64,000 nucleotides of DNA, taken from assembly GCA_963576725.1 (NCBI GenBank), contig OY755242.1, positions 66,120,238 to 66,184,237 on the forward strand. Direction: 5' to 3'. The notes under the pieces are model-generated. The model did not search any database and was not told the DNA's origin. It worked only from the letters and a program-made list of their open reading frames with translations. Shown piece by piece: positions 22,603 to 33,392 of this stretch. Source of the stretch: Azorinus chamasolen. Lineage: Eukaryota > Mollusca > Bivalvia > Cardiida > Solecurtidae. The translations under genes and the position numbers were made by a program. Numbering within the stretch: the stretch's first letter is position 1; the number at the start of each line of letters is the position of its first letter.

Positions 22603-23479
22603 TCCTGATGATGCTGGGTTATCAAATATCGTATCGTACAGGACCAATCATATTGTTTATTAACGTTTCAGTTGATTTATTTGTACTTAACTTCAGTCAT
22701 ACCAGAACCACATGGGTTTCCAAGGGATATAGACATTTATATTTATAGCAGATTTACGGAGACAAAATACTCAATAAAACCAAGTCTGCAATTGTCTATT
22801 TTGTGTTGCTATATTTGCTCTCAGGGGATCACCTCCCTCCAGAATTTATATCACAGTCCTTGTGTCAGATTGTGACATGAAACAAAACAACAACGAAGAA
22901 CTGCTACAGCCTACAAACTGTAAATATTACTGCCAAAACAATGCACCGTTGTGGTCTTGTAATGACACTGAGACCAATTTTGTTTACAAAATAAATTTAC
23001 AAAATTACTTCCAAATTGGTGGAACTACCCTTGAACTATGTTGTTAAACAATAGAAAGTTCTACAAGATAAAATATGCTGTTGAGAATTTATTGCCCACT
23101 GAGCAATGTGGCATGCAGATTTAGGGCAGAAAAGGAACATTGGAGGTTCCATGTTGAATTATGATAATTCAACTTATCCAAAAGTCAATTTGACGCTGGA
23201 TTTATCTCGCTGTTTCCATGTAAAATTAAAATCCACCACCCTTACGTTTATTAATCTTGTTTCATGTGGAATAAGGCTTGACCAACCCATTTAGAAGATA
23301 TTTAGTCTAGTACTTTGCTGAATAAAACTGAACCAACATGCGAAACATTTGAATTCTAAGTTACCCCCAGACACTAAATACCTAGAATATGTTATAGAAT
23401 AAAACAAATCGTTCTCTTAAAAAAAAATGATTAAATCATCGTTTTAAAAGAGCTCATAAATTATTGTTTTAACGGCATA
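22603..23479. other. Unassigned sequence with three short open frames
   Basis: Frames of 60-67 codons at 22,672, 22,862 and 23,106 (+) lie in a row. I recognise none, and they lack splice or codon evidence that would join them. GATTAAATCATCGTTTTAAAAG and ATTGTTTTAACGG near 23,430-23,470 are loosely inverted. Confidence 0.4.
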
Positions 23480-23687
23480 AAAATGGCATCATGAATATTA
23501 TTTAGTTGGACTTTTATAATGACATATGGAATCAGGATTATTTTTGTTACCCAAGACAGAAACAGTAGAATAACATGTATATTATTTCATAAGCAAACAG
23601 GGCAGACCCTGATCAGACGGCTTCTATATGACCCTTCTGATTCGGATCTACTTTGTTTCAGATAGGCGCATTTATGGAGTAAATAAT
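23480..23687. mobile_element. T-family MITE, reversed and worn
   Basis: ATCATGAATATTATTTAG, TTTTATAATGACATATGG, CAGAAACAGTAGAATAAC, ATAAGCAAACAGGGCAGACC and GATCAGACGGCTTCTATATG occur in family order. Neither TTAA end is clean. Confidence 0.6.
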
Positions 23688-23765
23688 TGAGGACATCAAG
23701 ACGATTCTAAAGAGTGATTCAAACATGGGGGTTTGATAGAGAAATGGCGGTTTTAGCATTGTAAT
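23688..23765. mobile_element. H-family fragment
   Basis: AGACGATTCTAAAGAGTG, GGGGGTTTGATAGAGAAATG and GGCGGTTTTAGCATT match the right half of the H hairpin (compare 27,172-27,359). It abuts the T fragment. Confidence 0.65.
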
Positions 23766-23885
23766 ATGCACATTTATGTGTAACTATATGTCCTTGATAT
23801 CAAAGTTAACTCATTATTATAATTAAAACGATCTGGTTGTAAATAAGGTCTGATTTCGGCGATTTAAAAAGAATTTTGAACTCGA

Positions 23886-24190
23886 TTAACCCTTTATACG
23901 CCATTGCAAACACGATAGACGCCGTCTGAGATGCACATGCCTTTTTGGGAAGTTTTCTATATACTCCTCGACATATTTGTATATATCAACGTCTGAAATA
24001 CTGAGATATTTCACGAACACTACGATACGAACACGTCATATGTAGATGCAATTTAAAACCATATTAAACACTTTTAACACCGTATGTGAAACCGTGATGA
24101 CCTTGCAAACAGCTTGGATCCATATTGTTTGAAACATGAAACAGACTACAATCTTAGCAGGCGAACTTTATTTGGCGTTTAAAGGGTTTA
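23886..24190. mobile_element. T-family-like element, longer variant (~305 bp)
   Basis: TTAACCCTTTATACGCCATTG at 23,886 and GGCGTTTAAAGGG-TTTA ending at 24,190. The middle (GAACACTACGATACGAACACG, CAGCTTGGATCCATATTGTTTG) resembles the TCGCTGCC subgroup only in part. The right target site TTTA is shared with the next element. Confidence 0.65.
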
Positions 24191-24397
24191 CCCTTAAAAA
24201 GTTTATTTTCAAATAGACTACTACAAAATTCAAACAGGTCAAGCTTATAGTGAATATTTAGGGAATTTTCTAAAGAAAGTGCAACATTACAAACAGTGCA
24301 GACCCTGATGAGAGAGCTAATCTAGGGGCTCTCTCATCTAAGTCTACATTGCTTACAAAGGCCATTAGTGGCTCGTATCCCGCACAGTTAAGGTTAA
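24187..24397. mobile_element. T-family-like MITE placed back-to-back with the previous one
   Basis: Begins TTTA-CCCTTAAAAAG at 24,187 and ends ACAGTTAAGG-TTAA at 24,397. The centre has GACCCTGATGAGAGAGC and GCTCTCTCATCTAAGTCTAC, the apex type of the 20,968 and 56,794 copies. Confidence 0.7.
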
Positions 24398-24602
24398 TAT
24401 GCAAACTGTCACCTATTATGTTTTCTGTATTATAACTGTACTATGATAAGAAGTAAATTATTCCTCAATGACGCATGTAGTTATAAGGAGAAATGCGTTT
24501 AGTCGAATTCGTATGTGGGTAATCAATTACTGGAATGTCATATGCATATCTACCACATACGACCTAACACGATTTCGAAATCTTCGACAAAAATAGGTTG
24601 AA

Positions 24603-24806
24603 CAGTGAAGCCTCTCTAAACTCAACGTTCACTTCAGTATAAACATCGGTATTGGAGACAGGTGGTAGCTTAATGCAGGATGAAAGTCGTGCAGAAAGCT
24701 CCTAGAGGGGCTCTCTGCATGACTTTCACCCTGCATAAAGCAGCCATCTCCCTAAACGTGTTTAAAATTTTCTCTACTACTATTTCGGTTTAGAGGGATT
24801 TTACTG
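24603..24806. mobile_element. P-family MITE, GTAGCTTAATGCAG subgroup
   Basis: Ends CAGTGAAGCCTCTCTAAACTC and GTTTAGAGGGATTTTACTG, TA at 24,807-24,808. Hairpin: ACAGGTGGTAGCTTAATGCAG, GAAAGCTCCTAGAGGGGCTC, CTGCATAAAGCAGCCATCTC. Confidence 0.88.
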
Positions 24807-24808
24807 TA

Positions 24809-25161
24809 TACCAATTTGAATCCTGTCTATTGTGCAAGCATCAGAATACTTGAGAATAGATCTAATTCCAATATTATCTAATGCACATGACAATATGTCC
24901 ATTAAATTCCTGCTATTGGTTTAATCGAGAGTATTCAAACAGTAACGAGAACGCGGGTTCCAATTCCATGTCTTTCCTTACAGTCTGGTTATTAAATAAA
25001 TTATCTTTACATCCAACCCTCACAAGAATTATTCGTATTAAAGGCAGATTGCAGATTGATATAGGAAATAAATGATACGGAGACATATCAATCGAGCGTT
25101 CCGAGTACTCTCGTTCTGCATTAAGCAGCCACTTCAGCCTAAAGACACCAAATGTTAACCA
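24809..25161. other. Unassigned, with a P-family scrap
   Basis: TTCTGCATTAAGCAGCCACTT at ~25,113 and CAGCCTAAAGACACC are the inner right arm of a P element whose ends are gone. The 64-codon frame at 24,881 is unrecognised. Confidence 0.45.
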
Positions 25162-25394
25162 TTAACCCTTTCACCGCCAGTGTCGCATAAATGCACCACA
25201 ACAAATAGTGCAGTCCAAGATCAGACGCCGCCTTTTTAAGGCGGCGTCTGATCAGGGACTGCACTTTTTGTCTCAGTCTCTAGTTCTATATCAAATGTTT
25301 ATTCATTTTTTCATCCCAGTTTCTTATTTACTGAAATGCTTTAACAAAATTCGGTGGCAGACGACAATTAGAAATTCGGCGCTGAAAGAGTTAA
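25162..25394. mobile_element. T-family MITE (TTAA-type), CACCGCCA subgroup
   Basis: TTAA at both ends, CCCTTTCACCGCCAGTGTCG and GGCGCTGAAAGAG. Hairpin CAGACGCCGCCTTTTTAAGGC...; the whole resembles 16,675-16,911 closely. The 107-codon frame at 25,208 runs through it and beyond and is a shadow. Confidence 0.92.
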
Positions 25395-25527
25395 GTATCC
25401 ATTTGTACCTAAAAACCCAAAGTTTATACGTTAAGCAACTACTTCTATCTGCAGATATCAATGTTCAACCATTTAGTAACCACTTATTTCTGAACACACC
25501 ACTGTATATCCGTATAAAGAGGTGGCT

Positions 25528-25712
25528 TTAACCTTTTCGGCGCCAATTTTCTAATTGTCGTCTGCAATCCAATTTTGTTAGACCATTCAGTACAATAAGG
25601 AAATGCAAACTTCAAAGGAATAAAGCACATATATATAAATAGAGATTAGGACAAACAGTGATGTCCCTGATCAGACGCCGAATTTTCAAGGCGGCGTCGG
25701 TGAAAGGGTTAA
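25528..25712. mobile_element. T-family MITE, CACCGCCA subgroup, internally deleted and reversed
   Basis: TTAA at 25,528-25,531 and 25,709-25,712. Left CCTTTTCGGCGCCAATTTTC, right GGTGAAAGGG. CCTGATCAGACGCCG and CAAGGCGGCGTC keep the apex, but the outer arm on the right is deleted (185 bp against ~235). Confidence 0.85.
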
Positions 25713-25954
25713 AGAGGGGACACTGTATTTTGAGAATGTCTGCTGATTGTTGGCAATTGGACACACACAGGCGTGCATGCGCATGTGCATGTTATATTGT
25801 TCTACGAGTCGGCTTTTAATGAGTGTAGAAAATTGTGTAGAATTTGGTGTCTGAAAAAGCTACAATTCTAATATTCTTATCTCAAAGTAAGTTAACTAGT
25901 GAATCAGTGTCTTCTTTCTCCAATTTTTGGGATAATGTAGCCTGTGTTTTAACA

Positions 25955-26147
25955 TTTAGTCTGCTATGGGCGGACGAGTGAATACCTATGCAAACAGTTT
26001 GAATCCAGATGTAACTCGGCGTCTCATCAGGATCCAAACTGTTTGACACCCTGATTGCATTTTGGTTGATAATTTGACTATAGCTTGATTTTTGAAAATT
26101 TAGTAGGTGAAAAATTCTGTAAAATGAATTTGCTCAGCAGGCTGAAG
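25955..26147. mobile_element. MITE with TTTAGTCTGCTATGGG ends
   Basis: Begins TTTAGTCTGCTATGGGCGG, ends GCTCAGCAGGCTGAAG, giving short imperfect terminal inverted repeats (TTAGCCTGCT type). Central pair AACAGTTTGAATCCAGATG / CAGGATCCAAACTGTTTG. A reversed copy is at 45,353-45,533. Its internal arms resemble those of the T TCGCTGCC subgroup although its ends differ. Confidence 0.75.
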
Positions 26148-26316
26148 GTTAACCAAACTGAACGTAGTAAAACCTATTTTATCCAGCTAAGTATTCTAAT
26201 TTTGAATGGAAAAATCCAAGATAAAACCATAAAACGTAATAGCACCGGGGTAGTTATTTGTTACTTTGACATAAATTATACACATTTACAAAAACAACGG
26301 AACACCGGGATTATGG

Positions 26317-26522
26317 TTAACTATTTCGCTGCCAACGTCGCATCTTTTATTACCTATGCAAACAGTTTAGTTCCTGATGAGAAGCCGAGTAACTCGGCGT
26401 CTCATTAGGATCTAAACTTTTTGTGACTATTTTATGAAAATAATAATGTAGAAAAATGAAATTGAAATTTGTAGCAGACGATAAAGTTTGCAGACGACAA
26501 AATTTGGCAGCGAAAGAGTTAA
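26317..26522. mobile_element. T-family MITE (TTAA-type), TCGCTGCC subgroup
   Basis: TTAA at 26,317-26,320 and 26,519-26,522; ends CTATTTCGCTGCCAACG and GGCAGCGAAAGAG. Apex GAGAAGCCGAGTAACTCGGCG. Overlapping frames (26,085 +, 26,350 -, 26,456 +) are hairpin translations. Confidence 0.92.
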
Positions 26523-27171
26523 TGTCCATGTGTTCCATTCTAGATCCCATTATTAGCTATTATGAACCTTCTTGGGTTCAATTTCATAATGTATACCATA
26601 TGCGTGATGCTAACTATTTAATCATCGAAAACGACTAGTTTTAACATATAAACACATTTTGTTCCATGTTCTGACAATGTTAGACACGCCCCAACTCTTC
26701 CAACTCTATAATCATGGCGGTAGTACAAAAAGAAAACATCAATTTTAAACATGAATAAGAGAGAGGAGAGATTTTGACGTTTACCTGCTAAGCGACGCGT
26801 GTCCTATATGAGCAAAAATTAAGAAAACAAGTTTTTTTCATATTGTAAAATGTTCAAATTAACTGCTGTTTTAGACAAAAACTGTAGGATTCCATATTCA
26901 AGTACAGTAGCCCTTGATATTCTACAGGAGCTTTCTGATCAGGTTCAACATTGTTTGCAAAGGCGTGCGTAGATGTTGCTATAAGGAAACTGATTAAAGC
27001 TTAACAAAATCGGACTTAAATAAACGTGGTTTTAGGTCTGAGGTTAGCTCAATACCTAACAGTGTTGCCAAACATATCTGCTGTGTTCATATACCAAAAT
27101 ATTGGCTTTTTAATGTTTATTCAATGGCACCGCGGACAAGGGAACTTTACCTTGACATAGCGATAATTAAA
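26523..27171. other. Unassigned, with one decayed T-like piece
   Basis: ACAAAAACTGTAGGATTCC, GGAGCTTTCTGATCAGG and GTTTGCAAAGGCGTGCGTAG at ~26,876-26,970 are T-family words in order. No ends survive. Otherwise nothing recognised. Confidence 0.5.
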
Positions 27172-27359
27172 ATAAGGTGGTAAATACTAAAATCGCCATT
27201 TCTCCACCAAACTCTATACTATGACCACTCTTTAGAATCGTCTCGAAGAGACGATTCTGTAGAGAGGTCACAAGGTCACATTATAGGGTTTGGTGGAGAA
27301 ATAATGGAGCTATTTTTAAAAATGATTACGTTAACGCATCTTATCGGGACCTCTGTTCA
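27172..27359. mobile_element. H-family hairpin MITE
   Basis: ACTAAAATCGCCATTTCTCC and CACCAAACTCTATACTATG pair with TATAGGGTTTGGTGGAGAAA around TTAGAATCGTCTCGAAGAGAC. An extra copy of AGGTCACA sits in the right arm (AGAGGTCACAAGGTCACA). Right end ATCGGGACCTCTG. Confidence 0.85.
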
Positions 27360-27661
27360 CAGAAATTGTAGTAATAGGTTTTATAGCAGATCTTGATTAG
27401 ACGGCTCCTACTGGGTCCACTCTTTCAAAGGTGCCAAATAGAGTATCTAGAAGTAATGAGTTACTGTTAATATTCGGATACCCACATCAAAGATGGTGTT
27501 TTTTCTAGGTCCATACTAAATGGCTTCTTTAACCTGACTGAATATCAAACAATCAGTATATCAAGCAGTTTGTTCACTGATATGACACCATTTAACTTGC
27601 AGTTTCTATTTTCCCAACCATGGGAATGCTTAATATTCAAAGTTGAATTCCCTGTTAATGT
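27360..27661. other. Unassigned with a T-like scrap
   Basis: GATCTTGATTAGACGGCTCC at ~27,390 and TCTTTCAAAGGTGCC are T-family words. The remainder is unremarkable. Confidence 0.4.
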
Positions 27662-27790
27662 TTAAACCCCTCATATACTATTTAAGACCATCCTTTCTGA
27701 ATAAATCTACCAAAAGAAGCATTTACCAGATACAAGAAAGTGACCTTTTCCAGAGGTGTCGAAAGGCGTGAATATGCGGGAATATGGTAA
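27662..27790. mobile_element. Short T-family relative of the CCCATTACCTCATAG subgroup
   Basis: TTAAACCCCTCATATACTATTT, CTGAATAAATCTACCAAAAG, GAGGTGTCGAAAGGCGTG and ATGCGGGAATATGG follow the order of 41,262-41,488. The middle, with the apex, is deleted. Confidence 0.65.
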
Positions 27791-28395
27791 CTATGGAATA
27801 TATTCAGTATGAAAGATTTAGAATTGCTTGAATAATTTAAATGGCAAACAGTGCATACTCTGCCCCCCACCCCCAGGAATCCTTCAATCAGGGCCTACTC
27901 CATTTGAAAATGTCAGTAGACTTGTTCCAAGCATTGTGTTACGTTATGATTTCATCTCAAGTATTAAATAAATATAACAGTAACAAGATAATACTAATAA
28001 TCAGAAGACGAAAGAGGAAAATGAAAATAATAGCTCCTGCTTAGGTGCGACAATAACCGTTATATTGAAAGAAAATTATAATGAGTGCATCTTTTAGATC
28101 GTTATCTGCATCGTTATCCACGGTTACATTTCCCAGGAGAAATTCCCTAAAAATTACCCTTACCCTGCTAAACTCCAACAGACTGCGTTTCCAAACACAC
28201 TGAATCCAGATCAGAATGTGTGCAAATCTATGTCTCTGTCATCTTTACCAGTATTCAGACTGTTAGCCAGTTGGCCAATGTCAAAAGGTCTTGGAACATA
28301 TTTCGAAGTAATAGATCAGGGAAAAGAAATAAACGTCAATGGTTATATCAGGACATGACTAGGTAGTAGGGGATAGAACAAAACTACAACTTTGC
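27791..28395. other. Unassigned with a T-like scrap
   Basis: ATGGCAAACAGTGCATACTC and CAATCAGGGCCTACTCC at ~27,840-27,900 look like worn T arms. No other feature seen. Confidence 0.4.
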
Positions 28396-28465
28396 TCTGT
28401 GTAGCTTATAGCACGCGGTGTTTAAACCTGCACCGGTTATTTGAGCTCTGTACCGGCTACTTTAA
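28396..28465 (+). repeat. Left inverted repeat bounding a ~3-kb segment
   Basis: GCACGCGGTGTTTAAACCTG and TATTTGAGCTCTGTACCGGC match the reverse complement of ~31,480-31,545 (GTGCTACACGGTGTATAAAC, GTTTGAGCACTGTACCGG). Each arm also holds an internal repetition of the TTTGAGC..TGTACCGG word. Confidence 0.65.
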
Positions 28466-29270
28466 ACGTCGCAAGGACAAATGTCACAATTGCGGACGCG
28501 TGTGAATGATACGAGGTGAGTAAATTATACTTTGCAGATGTTTAGGCACTGTTTTCAATATAACATCTATGGCATGCTCATTTAGGAATGTTCCGAGTGT
28601 TAAAATTCAACGGATTGAGTATTCGGTGGAATAATCGTGTTGAATATTCTCGGATGTTGGCGTTGTCATTAAGATCCTGTAGTTCTACCTTCTAAATGAG
28701 TGTTTCTGCGTCTCAAACTACACATAATATACACATAACTGCATATAAGATTCTAAAAACCTTTAAACTTGAATGGCTGTTTAATATACTCAGACAAATG
28801 TAAACAATTTACAGAAAGATGTACGTTCAGCTCAAGATGAAATGTACGGTCAGCTGCGCGAACGAAAGAAATTGTTCTGTACGGTCCAGTCAAAATTTCA
28901 ACAGTTGTAAGTACATATAGCTGCTATTACTTGCCTACAATTATTCTACATATTCGCAAAGGCAATCACAGTGCCAAGAACCAGAAAATCATCAGGTCAA
29001 AATACTGCGAATGGAAAAAACTAGAGCGAACAGTACACAAAAAACCCTTCTCGATTAACCCGTTTTAATTAGAAAAACATTATAGAGATTCCAAACAACA
29101 AAACAGTAAAAGTAAATGTTTTAGAAGACTTACACTATCTCCAAATCCAGTCAAATCCAGTAAAGGATAAAACTCGACCCAACTCCAAACAAACTAGAAT
29201 TTATACCTGCAGAGGGAAATCACGACCGCGATGATGCTGAAAAAGAGGGCGGTTTGCAAAAAACAACTCG

Positions 29271-29543
29271 TTGCAAGACCCACTGGCAAACTACTCAGAT
29301 TCAGGAGAAGCAACAAGGGATATGATTGAAAAAACTAGCCAATTTGTTGCCAGTTGTTGTAAAAATTTGAAAGAGTGTGGACATTTAGAAAGTTATATGA
29401 AATTTAACAAATTGGTTGCAAACGACAGGATGCCTTTGACAAATGTAGGTTATTTACTAGTTATGGACGGTGTCGAGTGGAACCCACTGGGAGATACAAG
29501 AATGATACAGACAATATCAAGTGATTCTGGTAAATTGGACTGA
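29271..29543 (+). pseudogene. Unrecognised coding remnant, part 1
   Basis: A 90-codon frame with non-repeat, coding-like composition: EATRDMIEKTSQFVASCCKN, then CGHLESYMKFNKLVANDRMP and NVGYLLVMDGVEW. Just upstream another frame reads PAEGNHDRDDAEKEGG at ~29,205-29,260 and would join by one frameshift. I do not recognise the family; the SYMKFNKLVAN...LVMDGVEW pattern resembles uncharacterised transposon-associated proteins of molluscs, but I cannot confirm that. It lies inside the segment bounded by inverted repeats at 28.4 and 31.5 kb together with the next frame, so it may belong to a defunct DNA transposon. Confidence 0.4.
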
Positions 29544-29582
29544 AACTGTTCAAAGGAAATATTCTCCGGTTCGTCTCAGGGA

Positions 29583-29924
29583 ATGAAAAATAAAGGACAA
29601 TGTGTTGGAAGCAGTGAGACATTTGACAATGTATTGTCATCTGACAATTTGGCAGTACGTTACAGAACTTGTCTCGGTGACAGTAGTGTTAACAAGGAAA
29701 CTCTGGAACGGGGAATAATACTGGGCATAATTTCATTTGTCAATGATGACGAAACTTTACATCAATTTTACAAGGTGCCATGTGATGCAAAGAATGTGAA
29801 GTCAGGAATTGACAGTAGTGCCATGGGCGATATAAATCTTTGGGATATCAGGTTCTGCCAACATTATCAGAGAGATAACGTCACACAGATAGAGGAACTA
29901 GAAATTGCCGTGTCACAATGCTAA
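29583..29924 (+). pseudogene. Unrecognised coding remnant, part 2
   Basis: A 113-codon frame, the longest non-repeat frame in the region, 40 bases after the previous stop. It contains ETFDNVLSSDNLAVRYRTC, LERGIILGIISFVNDDETL, HQFYKVPCDAKNVKSG and ends EELEIAVSQC. Mixed hydrophobic and charged composition with four cysteines. No domain recognised. No obvious splice junction joins it to the first part. Could be the continuation of the same protein after a nonsense change, or an unrelated open frame. Confidence 0.4.
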
Positions 29925-30999
29925 GCGAGACCCCTATCATGTATAATTCAAGCATTAGAAATGTAATAGCAATCTAACAAAGAAAGAATTTGAAATATCT
30001 GGACAATATAAAGGCAGTCGGTGTATCCGAACGTGAAAAAAAAAGTATGTGAAGACATACAGACTAGAATTGTGCTTTAAGCAAGCACTGGGCTTGATTG
30101 ACAGCATGGCATATGTGATTTCTGTACTGGTTAATGTAGGCTATCTGTACTACAGTATCGGGAAAGTGTGTGGCATTGGAAAAGAGGCTAACTACCAATA
30201 TTTGACAGGAATTGAGTAACCTAATATCGCACAAAGTAAGTCAATAGATACTAAACTGATCTACCAACGCACTGACACTTGGCATATGCTGACTACACTA
30301 CAGACCGTATGAATTTTTAAAATAGATCTAGCTGTTCAAAATCACATGAAAATGAAATCAATTATGAAACAGGCTTGTTTCCTTAATAATGACATAATCG
30401 GTCAGCCCATTTTGACGTTTATGTACACAGTAGTTGTCGTTCCTTCTTATGCGTCCTGTAAGACAGCATACTTCTGGAGCCTGATTAGATGCCGATTTAC
30501 TCATATTGTTCCAAACTGTTTGCAAATGAAAGCTAATATGCATTTTCAGGGCATAATGAGTTAAACGACTTATGAAACTGGGAACACACACACAGATTTT
30601 GAGCTGACCGTACACACATGTTCGAAGTTGACGATACAGTGTAAGCCGTGTACTGAAAAAGCTGACTGTATAAAATAGCATCTACTTGGCCGATTCAAAA
30701 TGCAAAATTCGATAATACTTTCGACAATCACAATAATGTTATCACATCATACCAACGGATGATGCTCAGAAAAAGCATAATATTTCAATCGATAAATTAA
30801 TAGAAACGTGTTTAGAAGGCGTATAAAATGCGAAGTTTCGACGACGTCTCGTAGAATTTCGAGTGAGCCACTAGTTCATTTTGGTCTCGAAATAGATTTG
30901 TAAGAGGCTTAAATTGAACCGAATGCAGTCGTGTTTGGTTTATTATTTTACCCGATATTTGTAATGCAGGCTTACCGACGGGTCCATCGCATTTAAGGA
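29925..30999. other. Unassigned interior of the inverted-repeat segment
   Basis: A worn T-like piece (TAAGACAGCATACTTCTGG, GTTTGCAAATGAAAGC, CATAATGAGTTAAACG) lies at ~30,460-30,567. No further coding signal recognised. Confidence 0.45.
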
Positions 31000-31410
31000 G
31001 ACCATTTAAGATATCAAAAGAAACTCATAAAATGAAAAAGTAGTAAAGTCAAGCAGGAAAAGCCACACACAAAACGCCACCATCACCAAAACACCTACAG
31101 AAAGCATAGCAATTTAGACTCATACACACACATATAGTAGAAAGTTACATACAAGACGCAACCACCACCAACACATCAATAGACCGCATGTCACACACAC
31201 ACACAACTAAACACACGCAAACACACGAGAAGAACACAGAAAATACCAACAAATACACAAGCACCAGAGATAAACATGAATAAAACACAAGCACAAAGAC
31301 ACAAGACAAACAAAAGTAAGGGTGACAAAGAGAGAACCGCCTAGGCACGGTCAGTAGCAAAATCACCACTGGGGGTTTAAACCGGTTAACGGATGTCCTT
31401 ACCTCACACT
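31000..31410 (-). mobile_element. Retroelement 3'-region copy without coding part
   Basis: On the minus strand it reads TTAACCGGTTTAAACCCCCAGTG, TTGCTACTGACCGTG, TTCTCTCTTTGTCACC and TTACTTTTGTTTGTCTTGTG, matching 37,130-37,330 downstream of the reverse transcriptase. The following part is (CA)-rich and explains the 74-codon low-complexity frame at 31,145. Same subfamily as the 37-kb copy. Confidence 0.7.
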
Positions 31411-31479
31411 TATCTCAAAGTCACACATGTCTGCTGCTTGTTTTGATCGCCTCGCTTCGATGTTCCATAATGAGTACAG

Positions 31480-31548
31480 TGTTCAAATATCCGGTACAGT
31501 GCTCAAACAAACGGTACAGGTTTATACACCGTGTAGCACGTTATAGTC
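31480..31548 (-). repeat. Right inverted repeat bounding the ~3-kb segment
   Basis: TATCCGGTACAGTGCTCAAAC and GTTTATACACCGTGTAGCAC pair with 28,396-28,465 in inverted orientation, with about one mismatch in five by eye. Confidence 0.65.
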
Positions 31549-31650
31549 AGTTTATTGTTATATTACACGGGTATACAGCTGGACAATCTTAGTCAGTACA
31601 CCAGGACCCTTTTGACCCTATGTCTGAACAATAACACTGTTAACATGTGT

Positions 31651-31899
31651 TTAACTCTTTCCCTGTTCAATATTGATGTAAGAAATAATGACATTGTAAA
31701 TATTTATTAGCTGAAATTTTATAATGTAAACATTTCAAGGGAATATTGTGCTTTGACAAAACCTGTAGAATCAGATTTATATCATGTCAAAAGAAAGCAG
31801 AGCAGATCTTGGTTAGATGGCTCCTATAACAGCCGTCTGACCTGAATCTTCTCTGATTGCAAATGCGTGAAAATACTTTTATATGAGAGAAAGGGTTTA
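31651..31899. mobile_element. T-family MITE (TTAA-type), reversed
   Basis: TTAA at 31,651-31,654; right target TTTA at 31,896-31,899. CTCTTTCCCTGTTCAATATTG at the left, AGAGAAAGGG at the right. Body includes GTAGAATCAGATTTATATCATG, GGTTAGATGGCTCCTATAAC and GCAAATGCGTG. Confidence 0.82.
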
Positions 31900-32142
31900 T
31901 TCTTTTCTTCCTAAGATACGTCTTTAAACGCCTTTGTAAACATAGTAGACGCAGATAAGAAGGCTCCTGTTGGAATAGTCTGTCCAGGGTCTGTTCTGTT
32001 TGTTAATAAAATATATAGATCTGATTGTAGTTTCTGAAATTGCCAACCATTACCATGTTCATCGGTCATTTTGAACAATGCGTTACTGAATATCCATGAA
32101 GCCATCAATTCCAAAATAATTATTCATCAGGTGAAAGGCATT
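31896..32142. mobile_element. T-family MITE abutting the previous one in opposite orientation
   Basis: TTTA at 31,896 is followed by TTCTTTTCTTCCTAAGATACG, then AACGCCTTTGTAAACATAG, GAAGGCTCCTGTTGG and GTCCAGGGTCTGTTC. Right end GGTGAAAGG lacks a clean TTAA. Confidence 0.7.
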
Positions 32143-32984
32143 GTCTGAGACTCGATCATATTTTATAACGTGTCAACTCTGCGTGTCTTATACGTAAAAT
32201 ACGCATGCAAAGCCATAGAATGTTAATTTTGACCCTCAGATACAAGCAACATCAAACAGCAATGCCATCATACATGTATAAGCACATGTGTGACCAGCAG
32301 TATATGTAGTATTAATGACAAATCAATGAATTCGTATTATTTATTGTAATTCCCACTTGTAGAAGTAGAATTAGGCGGATGTGCAAAATAAACAAAACAG
32401 TAACGACTCGCTAATGCGACCACATGATTTATAAACATTATTATGTTTGCCTGTTTAAGGAGATGGTTCAAAAGTAACATACAAAGCTCCTGCTTGAATT
32501 CTCTATATAAACTGCACTAAATACGGCATACACTAATGTCTCACTAATTTAAAAAAAATATGACAAGGTAACTATTTCAAAGAAAACAATTAAAGGACAA
32601 ACTAAATAAATTCACAAGCTGGTCGGATGCGCATATGTTGCATACAACATATGCAGAACTGACTGAAATGACTTCTTGTATATAAAGCATATTTATAAAG
32701 GACATGAACAGAAGTACTGCACATCAAGTCGTGTCATGTGAACATTTTAACTTTTTAAACATTATACAAGGCAATGATATGAAAACAACATTTGATACAC
32801 TAAACCTATATATTCTACGCCATAATCTATGGACAGCTTCACAAGTCTAGATGGCTTTCCACATGCATGGAATCATTATGATCACAAACACATAATCAAA
32901 CTGTGCGATGCGTACGGAAGGACACAATAGGACAAATAAACATACCATGTATCAATTCAATTCATTTAATGACTTCATCTCACA
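32143..32984. other. Unassigned AT-rich sequence
   Basis: Over 800 bases with no repeat unit, element terminus or coding signal that I recognise. A short palindrome GCATATGTTGCATACAACATATGC is at ~32,629. Confidence 0.55.
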
Positions 32985-33180
32985 GTTGCAGAGCAAACGA
33001 TAAAGGAGCGTTCCCAAATACTAAAATCGTCATTTCTCCAACAAACCGTATACTGTGAATACTCTTTAGAATCGTCTCTTCAAGACGATTCTAAAGTGTG
33101 GTAACAGTATACGGTTGGCGGAGAAATAATGTAGTTATTCTTGAAAATGTTTACAGTTTCTCATTTGTATCTCTGGTGGT
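32985..33180. mobile_element. H-family hairpin MITE
   Basis: Left GCAGAGCAAACGATAAAGGAGCG, right TTTGTATCTCTG. Arms CATTTCTCCAACAAACCGTAT and ATACGGTTGGCGGAGAAAT surround TAGAATCGTCTCTTCAAGAC. Compensating changes keep the stem paired (CCGTAT/ATACGG) where other copies read CCTATA. Confidence 0.85.
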
Positions 33181-33392
33181 GCAAACATTACCGTTAAATA
33201 TAGGTGTGTATTATATTTATAAATATTTATTAATTAAATAAAGTTCAAGTATACCTTTATAAACGGTCATTTCATTTTCAATTAATTAAATAAGTCATTG
33301 AGTGCATTGTTTGACAATATATAGATATAGATAAAACGTGTTGCTTCTTATCGAATTCCTAATACAACTGAGGTAAAGAAGGTTAATATATA

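Noticed and set aside
22672..23294. Three consecutive short frames as exons of one gene
   Set aside because: Different frames, no convincing donor/acceptor pairs and no recognisable motif.
22316..26408. Peptides such as DSDQTPHYAASDQSLHYL and NSLDPDETPSNAASH that look conserved between frames
   Set aside because: They are translations of the hairpin arms of T-family MITEs and recur wherever the element occurs; no gene is implied.
31145..31369. 74-codon minus-strand frame rich in Val, Cys, Leu and Ser
   Set aside because: Low-complexity translation of the CA-rich part of a retroelement 3'-region copy.
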